DNA of 31,868 nucleotides. Source: Perkinsus marinus ATCC 50983 (taxonomy: Eukaryota; Perkinsozoa; Perkinsida; Perkinsidae). Made by a program: the position numbers and the translations under genes. The notes beneath the pieces were generated by a model. The model searched no databases. It had not been told where the DNA came from and saw only the letters and a list, made by a program, of their open reading frames with translations. Location: contig NW_003210195.1 of NCBI RefSeq assembly GCF_000006405.1, forward strand, positions 34,934 through 66,801, given 5' to 3'. Below are positions 20,901-31,514 of this stretch, piece by piece. Every line of letters starts with the position of its first letter. The stretch's first letter is position 1.

Positions 20901-22506
20901 CAATTGTGGCGTCAGTGAGGGAAGTGGTGCAACGCAGCTGCCAGCGTAAGTTGGCTTCTGGGGCCTCGTATAGATGGTATCCTTTTTTATATACAGTGGG
21001 TTCTGGTACAGTATCTTTTTTGCTCTTTCAGCATCGTACGCCGTCGATAGGCTGGCGGGCATATTTATGGAGATGATGAAGGCGCCCGAGGTCGCTATAA
21101 GAAGACGGCTCAGCAGTCAGGGATACGTCCAGGCAGTGACTGACATGATGGATGAGGGCGATGCCCCCTCTGTGGACAGTCGTCTCCTCTTGGCGGTAAG
21201 TTTGATGGCCAGCATGGTTGACCTTATGGGGATCTTGTCTTAGGTCCTACCTGGATGTCCTCATGATGCAGTGTTGAGCAGCTACCTCTCAGCTGTAGTC
21301 AACGAGGAACGGATGTAAGTCAATGACACAGCTGAGCTTTGAGGTGGACGAGGCGTACCTGTACTGGTAGGTATAGTAAGGGTAACCTGGAGTTCACAAC
21401 GGTGGGTATGGGGCGACTCCTGGAGAAAGCCAGTGGGGCTTGAGTGACCGCTATCGAGGTGAGTAGGAGGGACAGTAGTGACCATGGCAGGTCTGCTTGT
21501 TTCGACCATTCACTGGGTTATTCTTTCTTCAATGACATATCATGAGCACGAGCAATGGTACAGCTGATAAAGGCTGGTGTCTCCAAGTCCTAAGGCCAGA
21601 CAGTGCGCTTCAGCAGTCAAAATCAAATCTTGGAATGATATCATCGAGTGCTTTGGATGACAATGTCAAACTCTTCACTGGGTTCTTCCGTGTTCTACTT
21701 GGGCGAATTCGTTTACTAGTTTTTCGCGTTTAGTGATAGGAAATTTGAGTGATCATACTGGAAATATTGGAAAAACTTACGGGTATTGGAAGATGGACTA
21801 AGAACGATAAGCTGCGATATGGATCAGGTTATTTGTGCATTATTGGAGATGCAGGAGATCCCAACAGCACGGCTGATGAAGATGATGAATCTTGTTTTCG
21901 ACCTACGTGGCAAGAGGTGGGCTGCTCGAGAATCCGCAGGTGGTCCTGAAGTCGCTGGTACTCAGTTATGAAGTCCAGCATCTCGGCCTGGTGCTGCAGT
22001 CGATCGCTGAAAGACTCGACGTTGACCAAGAACCTCCACCATTGTTTATGCGTGTCACGTTGCAGCTAGCTCAAAACGAAGCGGTCATGGCTAAGTTCAT
22101 CACCACGGAAGTTGTATCGAAGCTGCTGCGTAACTCGTCCATATGGGAGGTCAACAGCAACTGGAAAGGGTGGGTGGCGCCGTGGCATTTTATATGGGAG
22201 GTTCTCTTCGATAGGTTCAGAATGACCGTGTTGAGTCTATTGAAGGCATTTGGTGAGGATGAGCAGTGTCGGGCTCTACTCTGTCAAGAATTGTGCACTT
22301 CGGTCAGTGAGGGGTACCTCCCGGGAGAAAAGCTGAGGGTGAGGTTCCTATGGGAAACGCCTGTAAGAAGGGCGAGTTTGGTTTTGTTACATTAGGAGCT
22401 CTCTGAGTTCAAGGGAGAAGTCAAGACGGCTCTGCGCGAATTCCTGCAACATCCTGACAACAGCGAATCTTATACGGAGGCGAAAGAGGAACTACGATTA
22501 ATATGA
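16159..22506 (+). CDS. SYMPK: Symplekin/Pta1-like scaffold of pre-mRNA 3'-end processing
   Basis: Symplekin (yeast Pta1) is the HEAT-repeat scaffold of the cleavage and polyadenylation complex. Confident in-phase exons: 16159-16316, 16363-16497, 16555-16678, 16733-16883, 17088-17270, 17320-17486, 17592-17660, 17707-17793, 17840-17927, 18070-18149, 18188-18251, 18301-18425, 18630-18932, one starting at 19117, 21032-21195, 21244-21314, 21803-21916, 21966-22169, 22221-22302 and 22396-22506. Several between 19300 and 20945 are less certain. N-terminal signatures are RIDEFLDTFLAFHLDRLAP and LCTLLSDNDMGVVRLALEAA. A basic NLS-like linker follows (HAKRRKIEDEK). The C-terminal domain is seen in LLHTVVACGDLHP, SRLLLAVLPGCPHDAVLSSY, QVICALLEMQ, EPPPLFMRVTLQLAQNEAVM and SSIWEVNSNWKG. 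The ATG follows CCATAG. It lies directly upstream of the Rad9-like gene on the same strand. Confidence 0.85.
17928..17979 (+). repeat. GTA trinucleotide microsatellite at a splice donor
   Basis: About seventeen GTA units, one changed to ATA, begin exactly at the donor GT of the symplekin intron after exon 17840-17927. Phase fits: exon ends GCA-G and the next exon begins GT-CAA. If unspliced it would encode poly-Ser and then stop. Confidence 0.7.
18479..18610 (+). repeat. Dispersed intronic repeat, copy A
   Basis: This lies in the 204-base symplekin intron 18426-18629. Shared blocks with the copy at 20171 are GAGTTTCCT, GGTAGAAGTGCACA-AAACCAA, AATTTCC-CA, ATTGTCACC-ACAC and TATGTGC-TATTT. Confidence 0.65.
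20171..20325 (+). repeat. Dispersed intronic repeat, copy B
   Basis: This is the longest copy, in an intron of the symplekin gene. It runs from TTCAGGAGTTTCCTCAG to TTTTCCCACACTGCA. It has no obvious terminal inverted repeat. The copy at 23276 matches its two ends on the opposite strand. Confidence 0.65.
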
Positions 22507-22604
22507 ATACCGTAAAAATCTGAAAAGGCTTCCCATTATATGAGATGCTGTGTTGAGAGTTGATGATGGGAGTAGTTGTTGTTGGTGGTGGCAGTTGTAG
22601 GAGA

Positions 22605-24676
22605 ATGTCGGCATCAGAGTCGACACTACACTGTCGGTTGTCGCCCAACTCCGCGCGGATATTTCTGAAGACAGTTATACTAGCATCTAGAGTTGACCAC
22701 GACCTTATACTGTACACAGGATCTACTGCTTGCCCCCTTGTTCTTGCCTTCAATGCGAGGTATGCTCCTTCGCCCCCTCCAACTGTGGATGACGCTTCAG
22801 TGGTGATACTGTCACTGCAAGCTGCCAACGATACGCAAACTGCATGCCTTGTGGTTGACTTTCGAAGAGGTTTTGCGACTCATTCGGACCGATCTCAGGG
22901 TACTTCCAGCTTCGCCTCTGTTTCTGGAAGAGTTTATGGTCAGGTTATGGAAACTCCCAAGATGGTCTACTTGGTGTTTTGCCGTGCCGTATGGTGGCGC
23001 ATACGTTCCAATGCGTATCTGCTATTCATTTGGTTGAGGTTGAACTTACTCTGAATGCTTCCAAGCTGATGTTACTGTTCCGTAGCGAACACGGTATAGT
23101 GGTAGAGCATAAGCTGCGGCTTGGTGAGGGATCTCGAGTATGACGAGTATGGTGGCAACTACCACGGGAAGACTATCTGTTCAGGTATCTTGTATCCCTT
23201 CAGAACAGTCTATATGCGCTGCCGACAGTGTGTGCTCATTATCGTGTTCATCAGAACGGTAGGTATGTATCGTAGGCAGTGTGGGAAAGTATGCACAGGT
23301 TTATGTACATGTGATGGTGATGATAAGAAAATTCCGATGAGATTTTTTGACGACTTTTTGTTGGTTTTTATGGGCGTCTACCCTAATCCGTATGTAAACT
23401 CCCACGATTAGTGAGGAAACTCCTGAACTCTGCTGGGGATAGCAAACATATGTTTCCCCAGCATTGACCGTAAGCGTTGTTGCTCTTCCAGTGAATCTCA
23501 TACCGCGTAAGCGAAGTCTCGGCCTATTAGGTTGAACGTGGTGCTTTCGTCTTTCGCTTCTGGGTCACATGCTTCGACTGCGGCGGCAGCCACTTACGTG
23601 TCGGTATCGCATCGTGATGGCGCTGATGAACTTAGAGTGAGCAGTTGTGATTCGACTATCCCTGCTACTATCCTAGTCAGTTCTCATCTGAGCGGGACGA
23701 TGCTCAAGCGGTTAATGATGATGTCGAAGGTCACCACCTCCATGTGGGTGTGAAGGAGTCTATGCTCCCGATCGGCCAGCTGTCTGCATCTAACATACCG
23801 CCCGGCGACATCTCCTTCTCGGTCTCCCTCACAGAGTTGCTCGCTCTAGTGGGCGCTTTCTTATCTGAAGGGACTCTCAAGGGGAAGAGCGGCCCGTTGC
23901 AGATCTTCATCGCCCCTGAGATAGCCCTGTCGGTGAAATGCCGTGGACCGAGTGAGGAATGTTCCAAGTCGTGTCTCGATCGTTGTTGACTAGGTGGCAT
24001 CGACTATGGTTCGTTCAATGTGACTCTGGTCCAGAGTACAGCGAATGGCGAACAGCTTGACCTCGAGCCAAGGGACCATCAGTCTTTGGGGCGTCCCTTC
24101 CGCCCCCGAGCAGAAGTGCCGATAGCGAACCGAAGGAGCTCGGGCAGCCGCCAGCGACCGGTTACGAGAGTGTCAGCGCCTGAGGCTGATACCATAGGTG
24201 GCTCTCAAATGGCGTATGAGCTTCCGGATCCTGAGAATCGCATTGTAAGGAGGAAACTATTGGAGCATTGTTATGTCACCGTTCAGGAGGTGGCGAGTAC
24301 TCCGGTGTCGAGGCGTGGACAGTTGAGTAGAGCAGTGGAGACGAAAGTGGAAGAAGACGGGGCTGCTGAGCCTTCACAAAGTGTTCCAACTCAGCAACGG
24401 CCCACTGAAGAGCTTGATGATTTGAGGTAAGCCTTACTATCGCAGAAGGGACAGTTCACCATCAGGCGGCTACTCTACGGGGCGGAAGACGACGTTGAGC
24501 AGCAGCCGAGGGCTGATGTGGATACTGAGCAAGAGAGTTGGGCAGATCTGTTACGAGCAATTTCTCAGGAGGGTGAGGCTGATAAGACGTTATCGGGTCA
24601 TTGTCTTTTAGGCGGCGATGAAGAAAGCCAAGGAATGCGTGGGCATGATGTATTCAACTTTGATCAGATGTGGTAA
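22605..24676 (+). CDS. RAD9: Rad9-like subunit of the 9-1-1 checkpoint clamp
   Basis: Rad9 with Hus1 and Rad1 forms the PCNA-like ring that signals DNA damage to ATR. In-phase exons: 22605-22759, 22870-23123, an unresolved middle (roughly 23480-23730), one ending at 23951, 23994-24426, 24466-24572 and 24612-24676 (TAA). Two introns near the end are each 39 bases. Family features: the N-terminal half-clamp around CRLSPNSARIFLKTVILASR; then CRMVAHTFQCVSAIHLVEVE and LMLLFRSEHGIVVEHKLRLG, matching the KTHkL strand of Rad9; the second half-clamp with GDISFSVSLTELLALVGAFL and PLQIFIAPEIALSVK; GIDYGSFNVTLVQS; and a disordered, acidic C-terminal tail with RRLLYGAEDD and final FNFDQMW. A long phosphorylatable tail is typical of Rad9. 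The gene starts 98 bases after the symplekin stop. Confidence 0.75.
23276..23426 (-). repeat. Dispersed repeat, inverted copy in Rad9-like gene
   Basis: Read on the minus strand, it begins TTCAGGAGTTTCCTCA, passes through GGATTAGGGTAGA and AAAAACCAAC, and ends TTTCCCACACTGCC, in the same order as copy B at 20171. It probably lies in an intron of the Rad9-like gene. Confidence 0.55.
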
Positions 24677-24711
24677 CGCTTTGTTTCTATGGAAGTTGAA
24701 ATTGTTGTGGT
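24677..24711 (+). other. 3' flank of the Rad9-like gene
   Basis: A short spacer with no recognisable signal. No AATAAA is seen. Confidence 0.3.
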
Positions 24712-25158
24712 ATGACTAACCAGTTCACCAGTCATCGAGCCTCGGACGTTGGGAACGTTACCTCGCGCCACGAAAAGGTTAACGCTCGCGCCAGGCAAGC
24801 TGTCGATATGCAGTTAACATTCATAAGTCAAAAACAGAGCCAAGTCATGGCGACTGTTGAAACCAATCGAGGAGAGAAGCATGATCTCTCGAATTAGAAC
24901 AAATCGCATTGGGTACATGAGCCTTTCGAAACAAATCATTTGGGATTCATTCAAACCCCGCAGGATATATGGTGGTCGACTTTGTGGTTACTTCCCTCAT
25001 CGAAGAGTCAGGAGGTGGTCATTGACAAGCCTCCCAGTCGGGATCGGGAGGCAATCATTTTCAATACTCATAAAAAGACGTACAAGAACGCAGTCTTGGA
25101 TGGATCAGCGGTCATTTACTTGGCCGTTATCGCGATTCTGGGACAATGTGGCAGATGA
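24712..25158 (+). CDS. Hypothetical protein, one frame interrupted by a TAG
   Basis: I do not recognise it. A single plus frame runs from an ATG at 24712 to a TGA at 25156-25158 and looks coding on both sides of an in-frame TAG at 24895-24897. Before the TAG it is hydrophilic (RHEKVNARARQAVDMQL); after it come HWVHEPFETNHLGFIQTPQD, WWSTLWLLPSSKSQEVVIDK and a hydrophobic end (SAVIYLAVIAILG). The TAG could be the AG of an intron acceptor (TCTCGAATTAG): a donor GTTAAC at 24777 would give an in-phase 121-base intron. Otherwise it is a broken gene. Confidence 0.25.
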
Positions 25159-25711
25159 TGGAAACTCGGGCAAGGCTTTTGCAACTTGTTGCAAGGCCTT
25201 ACTTGATCATTGTAGCCGATTCGGCGAGTCTTTAACATGATAGTTCATACTAATTGCAGGAGTGAGGAACTTCCAAATAGCCAGGGTTTCACTCGAGACC
25301 TTGGATCGGTTCGAGCCAAGGTCGCCAAAGGCGCTCAGCGAGTCGTTAGGAATTCACCTGGACAATAGATCTAGCCAAGTTTTTCTCTATGACTACGAAC
25401 TTCAGGATATAACGTTAAGGAGGGGGATTTCTCTCCGCGGTGTATACGTCGATTATGAAGTTGCACAGTGCCAATCTTTATAGCAATGAGATTAACACTC
25501 ATGAGCTCTCTTACGAGTCCACATTAGCCCTCGTCGTTAAGTCAGCAATCCAGCTTCGAATCGCCTTACCATGACTTGACAACACAAAGAGAAACTGGCC
25601 AAAGTGAGAATATGGGTTGGAACGAAGTCCGCCGCATCTTTGTTGTTCAAGTATCGATGAGCGTAAAAATCAACAAGTGACTAATGGCAAAACATCGCAG
25701 GACTAACAACC
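25159..25711. other. Intergenic, no firm gene
   Basis: A 73-codon frame at 25262-25483 follows an acceptor-like ATTGCAG and reads as plausible protein (SSQVFLYDYELQDITLRRG) but has no ATG and no family match. It could be an exon of the preceding hypothetical gene. Confidence 0.3.
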
Positions 25712-26698
25712 TCATTTTATGAGGCCATACTCGTAAAGAGCCTGCAAAAAGTTCTGTTCCTGAAACTGACCACGGTCATAACCGCTTGTTGCTGCCTGTG
25801 TGAAACTGGCAGTGGTAGAGACAGATTGCGGCTGGCGTGTTGTGGTCAGAGTGCTACTACTTCCAAGGGGCTTACCGGGGACAAACTCAGCAGCATTGGG
25901 CGACAGTCTAGTGCTTTTGAACTCTAGTTCACCGAGGCCGCTGCCCCTCCCATCGCTGTGTAGACCAGCCAACACCTTCTTCAACTCAGCAGGCACACTC
26001 GTATCGTAAATATTGATATCCTTATAGCCCTCGGTTTCAACGATCTTCGTCACTTCCTCCTCACTAAGTCGATTGATCTTTATATCAGTAGCTTGACCAA
26101 CGTTAGGACTTGGGATTGAACTGTAACGGGACGATGTGATGTTGAAGCCTCTATCGTTGGCAGGGCGAGTTGAAACACCTCTTCGAGTGGACTGCTGAGA
26201 TTGTTGATTCAGTTGCAGTAGCAGCTGATGCACTGCCTGTGCTGCTTGTTGCTGTTGCTGTTGTTGTTGGAGTAGTTGTTGCTGTTGTTGCCTCTGAGCA
26301 CCTCCTCTCTGAGGACGTTGAACCTGTCCTTGATGCCTTAGCAGGATTTGCTGTAGTTGTTCTTCTTGAGAGTGTGGCATGACACTGGGACCGGCACCAC
26401 CACCACCACCTAGCTCTGAAGACCGCTCGTGATTCATCGATGACGAGTAACCCATATCGAATGACGCTTGTTCTGGTATGACCAGCCCACCATGGAAATT
26501 GCCATCACCACCACCGTCACCATCTCCGCGGTCGTCGCCGCCGCCTTCATCAGTTGGCGGTGGACGGTGACCCAGTGACAAACCCTGAGACGTGTAATCT
26601 TGTGAGGATGGGAAATCCAAGGGCGTTAGGCCGCTGAGTGAAGCGGGCTCATCAGTAGCCACCGGCGGCTTGTTGAGCTCAGATATCTCCTGACCCAT
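25712..26698 (-). CDS. PolyQ protein with a PAM2 motif, predicted PABP-binding
   Basis: Single-exon gene of 328 residues; start is the ATG at 26696-26698 (MGQEISELNKPP), just after a TATTTGCAG acceptor, not the GTG at 26734. The N-terminal third is acidic and glycine-rich (DDRGDGDGGGDG). The centre is glutamine-rich, coded by mixed CAA and CAG (QLLQQQQQQQQAAQAVHQLL). Near residues 262-276, STRLSPNAAEFVPGK matches the PAM2 consensus (Leu-x-Pro-x-Ala-x-x-Phe-x-Pro) that binds the MLLE domain of poly(A)-binding protein, as in ataxin-2, Tob and Paip proteins. No Lsm or LsmAD domain is present, so it is not a full ataxin-2. The protein ends in NFLQALYEYGLIK. A role in mRNA translation or decay is inferred from the motif. 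Confidence 0.7.
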   Translation of the reverse strand: MGQEISELNKPPVATDEPASLSGLTPLDFPSSQDYTSQGLSLGHRPPPTDEGGGDDRGDGDGGGDGNFHGGLVIPEQASFDMGYSSSMNHERSSELGGGGGAGPSVMPHSQEEQLQQILLRHQGQVQRPQRGGAQRQQQQQLLQQQQQQQQAAQAVHQLLLQLNQQSQQSTRRGVSTRPANDRGFNITSSRYSSIPSPNVGQATDIKINRLSEEEVTKIVETEGYKDINIYDTSVPAELKKVLAGLHSDGRGSGLGELEFKSTRLSPNAAEFVPGKPLGSSSTLTTTRQPQSVSTTASFTQAATSGYDRGQFQEQNFLQALYEYGLIK

Positions 26699-26870
26699 TG
26701 GAATGGACAACTGCAAATATGTGTGGAGCAGCACGCACAGTCGATTCCTACTTGCCCGTACGCAATCGTCGTATAATCGTCTATGCGCGTCGCCGGAATT
26801 TTTGACTCACTTTTACATCGTCGATGAACTACAGATACTTCATGCGACCCTCGTTGAGTTTTGAGTGATC
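26699..26870. promoter_or_regulatory. Shared divergent promoter region
   Basis: Only 172 bases separate the start codons of the PAM2 protein (minus) and ATP synthase gamma (plus). Both leaders and any core promoters must lie here. AG dinucleotides sit 7 to 15 bases before each ATG, as expected for trans-splice acceptors. No TATA box is seen. Confidence 0.4.
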
Positions 26871-28758
26871 ATGTCAAATTTGAAGGCGGTGAAGACTCGT
26901 ATGAAGTCTGTGACTTCTATCCAGAAGATCACTAAGGCCATGAAGGTAGGCCTGGGGTATTATGAAGATATATGTGGAAGTAATGCTAATTTACTGTTTA
27001 CTTTTATCATATTATTATGGTAACTTATATCTATAGGTAACATATTGGAGTTTCACCTGTTTTACGTGAAATGACGTAAAACTCGGTGAAAAACGCGATA
27101 TTCGCGGCCTGTAGTAGTCGTGAAATATGTTTTTCACTACTGTTTTTCATATCACGGTTGAAACTCCATTATATGACATCTATTGAATATTAATACTTGG
27201 TCGACTCCACGGAAGAACTGCATCTCATCCATGAGTGCTTGCTAGTCTTGCACTTCCTCTGTGATGAACTCAAGCCATTGTTCATTATCTAACAGGATCC
27301 GTTGACCATCGGTGGTCGAAAGTACTATTGATCTGGTGTAACGTTCAGATGGTTGCCGCCTCGAAACTGCGTAGTGACGAGGACCGTGTGGTAAACGGCA
27401 TGCCCTTCGCTCAACCAGTCATAGACTTCTTCAAGAGGCTCCCAGTCGACGAGGGCATCCCTAAGGGTAGGCCCGGCCTCCTCCGTATCGTTCTGATGGT
27501 CCTCAGGCCCTGCCACCATCCTTGGTCTAACGTCAGACAAAGGTCTGTGTGGGGGAGTCAACTCCTCGATCACAAAGCGAGCTCGAACAATGGTAATGAC
27601 TCCGCGAGAATCGCTGTTGTCGAGATAACTCATTAGATAATGGAAGTGGAGGCCAACGGTGGTACGGCTAAGTACATAGGGGTTGGTGGAAAGGGCACAG
27701 CAGCGTTGAGGAGACTATTCGCTGACCGCTTCGAAGTCTGCATGGAAGATGTATCTCGAACTAGATGGATCTACTGCGCTCATCTAAGGCGTGGTCAGGT
27801 ACAAAAATATCCTTGGAATTTCGCCCAGGCCAGCGCGATAGCAGAGCGAGTGATTCGCAGTAACCCCGATCGTCTGACCATCCTATCGAACCACTTCAAA
27901 TCGGTGATATCCTTCGATACGTTGGAAAGTCGCGTGGTCACGCTGAAAGAGTGTCGGGAGATGGACAGGGTAGTAGAGGGCTATCGACCATCACAACTGC
28001 ACTTGTAATGAATGTTAGATTTACCGTTGTCGCCATCCAATAGTAGTTTGAGAGTATTCCCTGCACCTTTCTGTGACCCTTCGACTCTGATACTCTATTC
28101 ATGCTTGCTGAATCCTGAGTCAGCTTGGAGCAGCAATTTGATTCTAGCTATGTATCGACAGTTCTACCATCCTAGCATCTCTGCTGTAGCTGCGACGACT
28201 TGCTCTCATAGAACTATAGCTGTATTATTATTATATACCCAATGATAGTATCCTTAGTATAGCTAGGGTGGTGAAACTGTTGTAAGTAGCAGAATTATCC
28301 AGAAGAGTGGTAGGAACAGTAGTGACAGTATTAAGTTCCTATAGTAGTGATGGGTGGAGGCGTGCATATATATCACGACGTTGTTGGTCAGGGCGAATGG
28401 TCAAAGGCCGTCGACCAGTATTCTTTCGAGCCCTCGGTTTTCGAAGTGCTTTATGACCTTCATGATTTCTACTTGGCTAACTGCGTCTTCGGTTACATGC
28501 TGGACTCCATCGCTGCTGAGCAGAGTGCACGTAAGCCGCCCTCGCCGGGCCCCTTTGGGCATCATTCGGTCGCAGGTATGTCCGCAATGGAGAACGCCTC
28601 GAGAAACGCAGCAGATATGATCGATAAGTTGGAGTTGCAGTAAGTGTCGAGTTTCTAGAGCCTTTCGAAGCGGCGGGATGCTCAGGTTCAACAAGGCCCG
28701 TCAGTCGAAGATCACCACCGAATTGTGTGAGATTATTTCTGGTGCCAGTAGTCTGTAG
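26871..28758 (+). CDS. ATP5F1C: Mitochondrial ATP synthase F1 subunit gamma
   Basis: Gamma is the rotating central stalk of the F1 motor in mitochondrial ATP synthase. Seven in-phase exons give 295 residues: 26871-26945, 27349-27466, 27507-27592, 27637-27969, 28392-28530, 28576-28639 and 28686-28758 (TAG). The N-terminal helix reads LKAVKTRMKSVTSIQKITKA then MVAASKLR across intron 1. TSDKGLCGGVNSSI is the conserved GLCG block. YIGVGGKG, NFAQASAIAERV and FKSVISF follow. The C-terminal helix has EQSARMSAMENASRNA and ends KARQSKITTELCEIISGASSL. About 15 extra residues sit before NFAQAS. No transit peptide precedes the first helix at this ATG, and the frame has a stop just upstream, so a presequence exon further upstream is possible. 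Introns are 40-46 bases except intron 1 (403) and intron 4 (422). Confidence 0.93.
27035..27176. mobile_element. MITE-like hairpin insertion in intron 1 of ATP synthase gamma
   Basis: Imperfect terminal inverted repeats (CATATTGGAGTTTCA at the left, TGAAACTCCATTATATG at the right) enclose nested palindromes, including the eight-base-pair stem GTTTTACG/CGTAAAAC at 27058-27081 and GTGAAAAAC/GTTTTTCAC. ATCTAT on both sides could be a target duplication. There is no coding capacity. It accounts for much of the unusual length of this intron. Confidence 0.5.
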
Positions 28759-29500
28759 TCGCCCTAATCGGTGTCGTAGTACCGAGCTCTGGTGGGATGG
28801 TGGACTCGAAGTCTCTCTAGACAGTTGCTGGTTTTTCTCAATCAACTTTCAAGTTTCGTGTTGTCAATAGGACTACTCCCGGGAGGACTAGACTGGTGTC
28901 GCCCTGATACTGATACTCAAGTACGAGCTGAATGCTATTGAGACGACCGACAGTGCTTTGTCAGCCTCGAGGGTTGCGGTGGCTGTGTTGGTTGCTGCTG
29001 TTGCGAGGATCCTCGCCTTACTCAGCCCGTGCAGACCTCCGGGCTGAGAGACAGAGTCCTAAGGCATCAGCAGAAGATGCAGATACTCAAGCGAGAGGTG
29101 GAGGCAGTCGACTGTGACTGTGATGGTGCCGACAAAACAGGCGGGAAAAGTAACGACGGCGATCTGGATTGAGTCGCCCTGTCGAAGAGCTTGAAGTATA
29201 CTTATGCGGCCTCACACGCCACCGCGAATGGCGTAGATGTTTCTGACGAAACTTTTGGGCATTCAGGACATAGGCCTTCTTCAGCTTCAGAAGTGCCTCA
29301 ATCGACGAGCGCTCCGAAGGAGACACACTCGCCTAAACAGAAGGAGCAGAGGCGAAAACATCGTGTGCAGATCTCAAGCTCAGAGGAGTTGGCACCACCG
29401 CCTGCCTCTGGGCCACCATCCATCATGGTGCACTGAGGTAGGCTGCTTTCGTATGGCGGAGAGACACAATTAACTGTATTGAGAAATGTTTATGTTACCG
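28759..29500 (+). other. Possible small gene or remnant (BAP31-like stretch and disordered tail)
   Basis: Plus-strand frames here look partly coding. After an acceptor-like GGACTAG near 28890 comes TGVALILILKYELNAIETT followed by a hydrophobic segment. An exon after GTGCAG (near 29035) reads LRDRVLRHQQKMQILKREVE, a coiled coil ending in an acidic GKSNDGDLD stop. This order, a membrane helix then a coiled coil, recalls the C-terminal part of BAP29/BAP31 ER proteins, but the N-terminal membrane helices are missing. Further on, 29191-29436 encodes a disordered Ser/Pro/Lys-rich run (APKETHSPKQKEQRRKH). Boundaries are unclear. Confidence 0.25.
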
Positions 29501-29502
29501 CG

Positions 29503-29630
29503 CTGTGAGTAGATCTTTGACCAGTTGCTCATCTGTGCTCTCAATCTAGCGGTTTTGTGTTAACCACTGTGAGTAGATCTTTGACCAGTTGCTCATCTGT
29601 GCTCTCAATCTAGCGGTTTTGTGTTAACTA
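29503..29630. repeat. Tandem duplication of a 64-base unit
   Basis: Two nearly identical copies (29503-29566 and 29567-29630) contain CTGTGAGTAGATCTTTGACC and CTCAATCTAGCGGTTTTGTG. They lie at the left edge of the GAPDH 3'-flank repeat; the right-hand flank copy near 31510 has only part of one unit. Confidence 0.85.
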
Positions 29631-30006
29631 CAGTGGACCTCGCATTATTCGGGTTAATTCGGGACTACCCCTATCGGTATTATACAAGACGGATTGCTGT
29701 CTGACTCTGCGACACCACATTCCTCCTGACGTTCGTTGATGAAGCGCGAGATCATGACGATGAATGAGATCAGAAATGTGCCATTATGGCACCTTTCTGA
29801 TCATGGCATTGCCATGCAACTGATCAGGTTGAAAGTCAGTTAACATTTGATGCACTGAAATCCCCCTATTGAGACTCTAATCGATACAGCTCAGTTCCAA
29901 TACCGTCCTCCTATATTGAACGCGAATACAACAACATAGTTTAGGAAATTGGCATTCAGCCATGACGGAAGGTTGTAGATCAGAAAAATGGCTGTAGCAT
30001 ATCTAT

Positions 30007-30007
<1 letters not shown>
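29600..30007. repeat. GAPDH 3'-flank repeat, left copy
   Basis: This aligns in the same direction with 31515-31868. Identity is near complete over the 150 bases next to the stop codon (for example CTGAAATCCCCCTATTGAGA and CAATACCGTCC) and falls further out, where this copy carries an extra palindromic stretch around TGCCATTATGGCA. Confidence 0.9.

Positions 30008-31514
<1,507 letters not shown>

Noticed and set aside
24427-24465. In-frame TAA inside the Rad9-like gene, at first read as a nonsense mutation or readthrough
   Set aside because: A 39-base GT-AG intron (GTAAGCC ... CACCATCAG) removes it and keeps the phase; a second 39-base intron lies nearby.
26170-26382. Hydrophobic Val/Ala-rich plus-strand ORF
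   Set aside because: It is the antisense of the CAA/CAG polyglutamine tract.
27325-27633. Minus-strand 102-codon ORF opposite ATP synthase gamma
   Set aside because: It is a shadow of exons 2 and 3, with no start context or domain.
27780-27850. A possible 30-base intron (GTACAA ... CCCAG) in ATP synthase gamma exon 4
   Set aside because: It would remove the conserved NFAQ block and is shorter than any supported intron; the frame is kept as an insertion instead.
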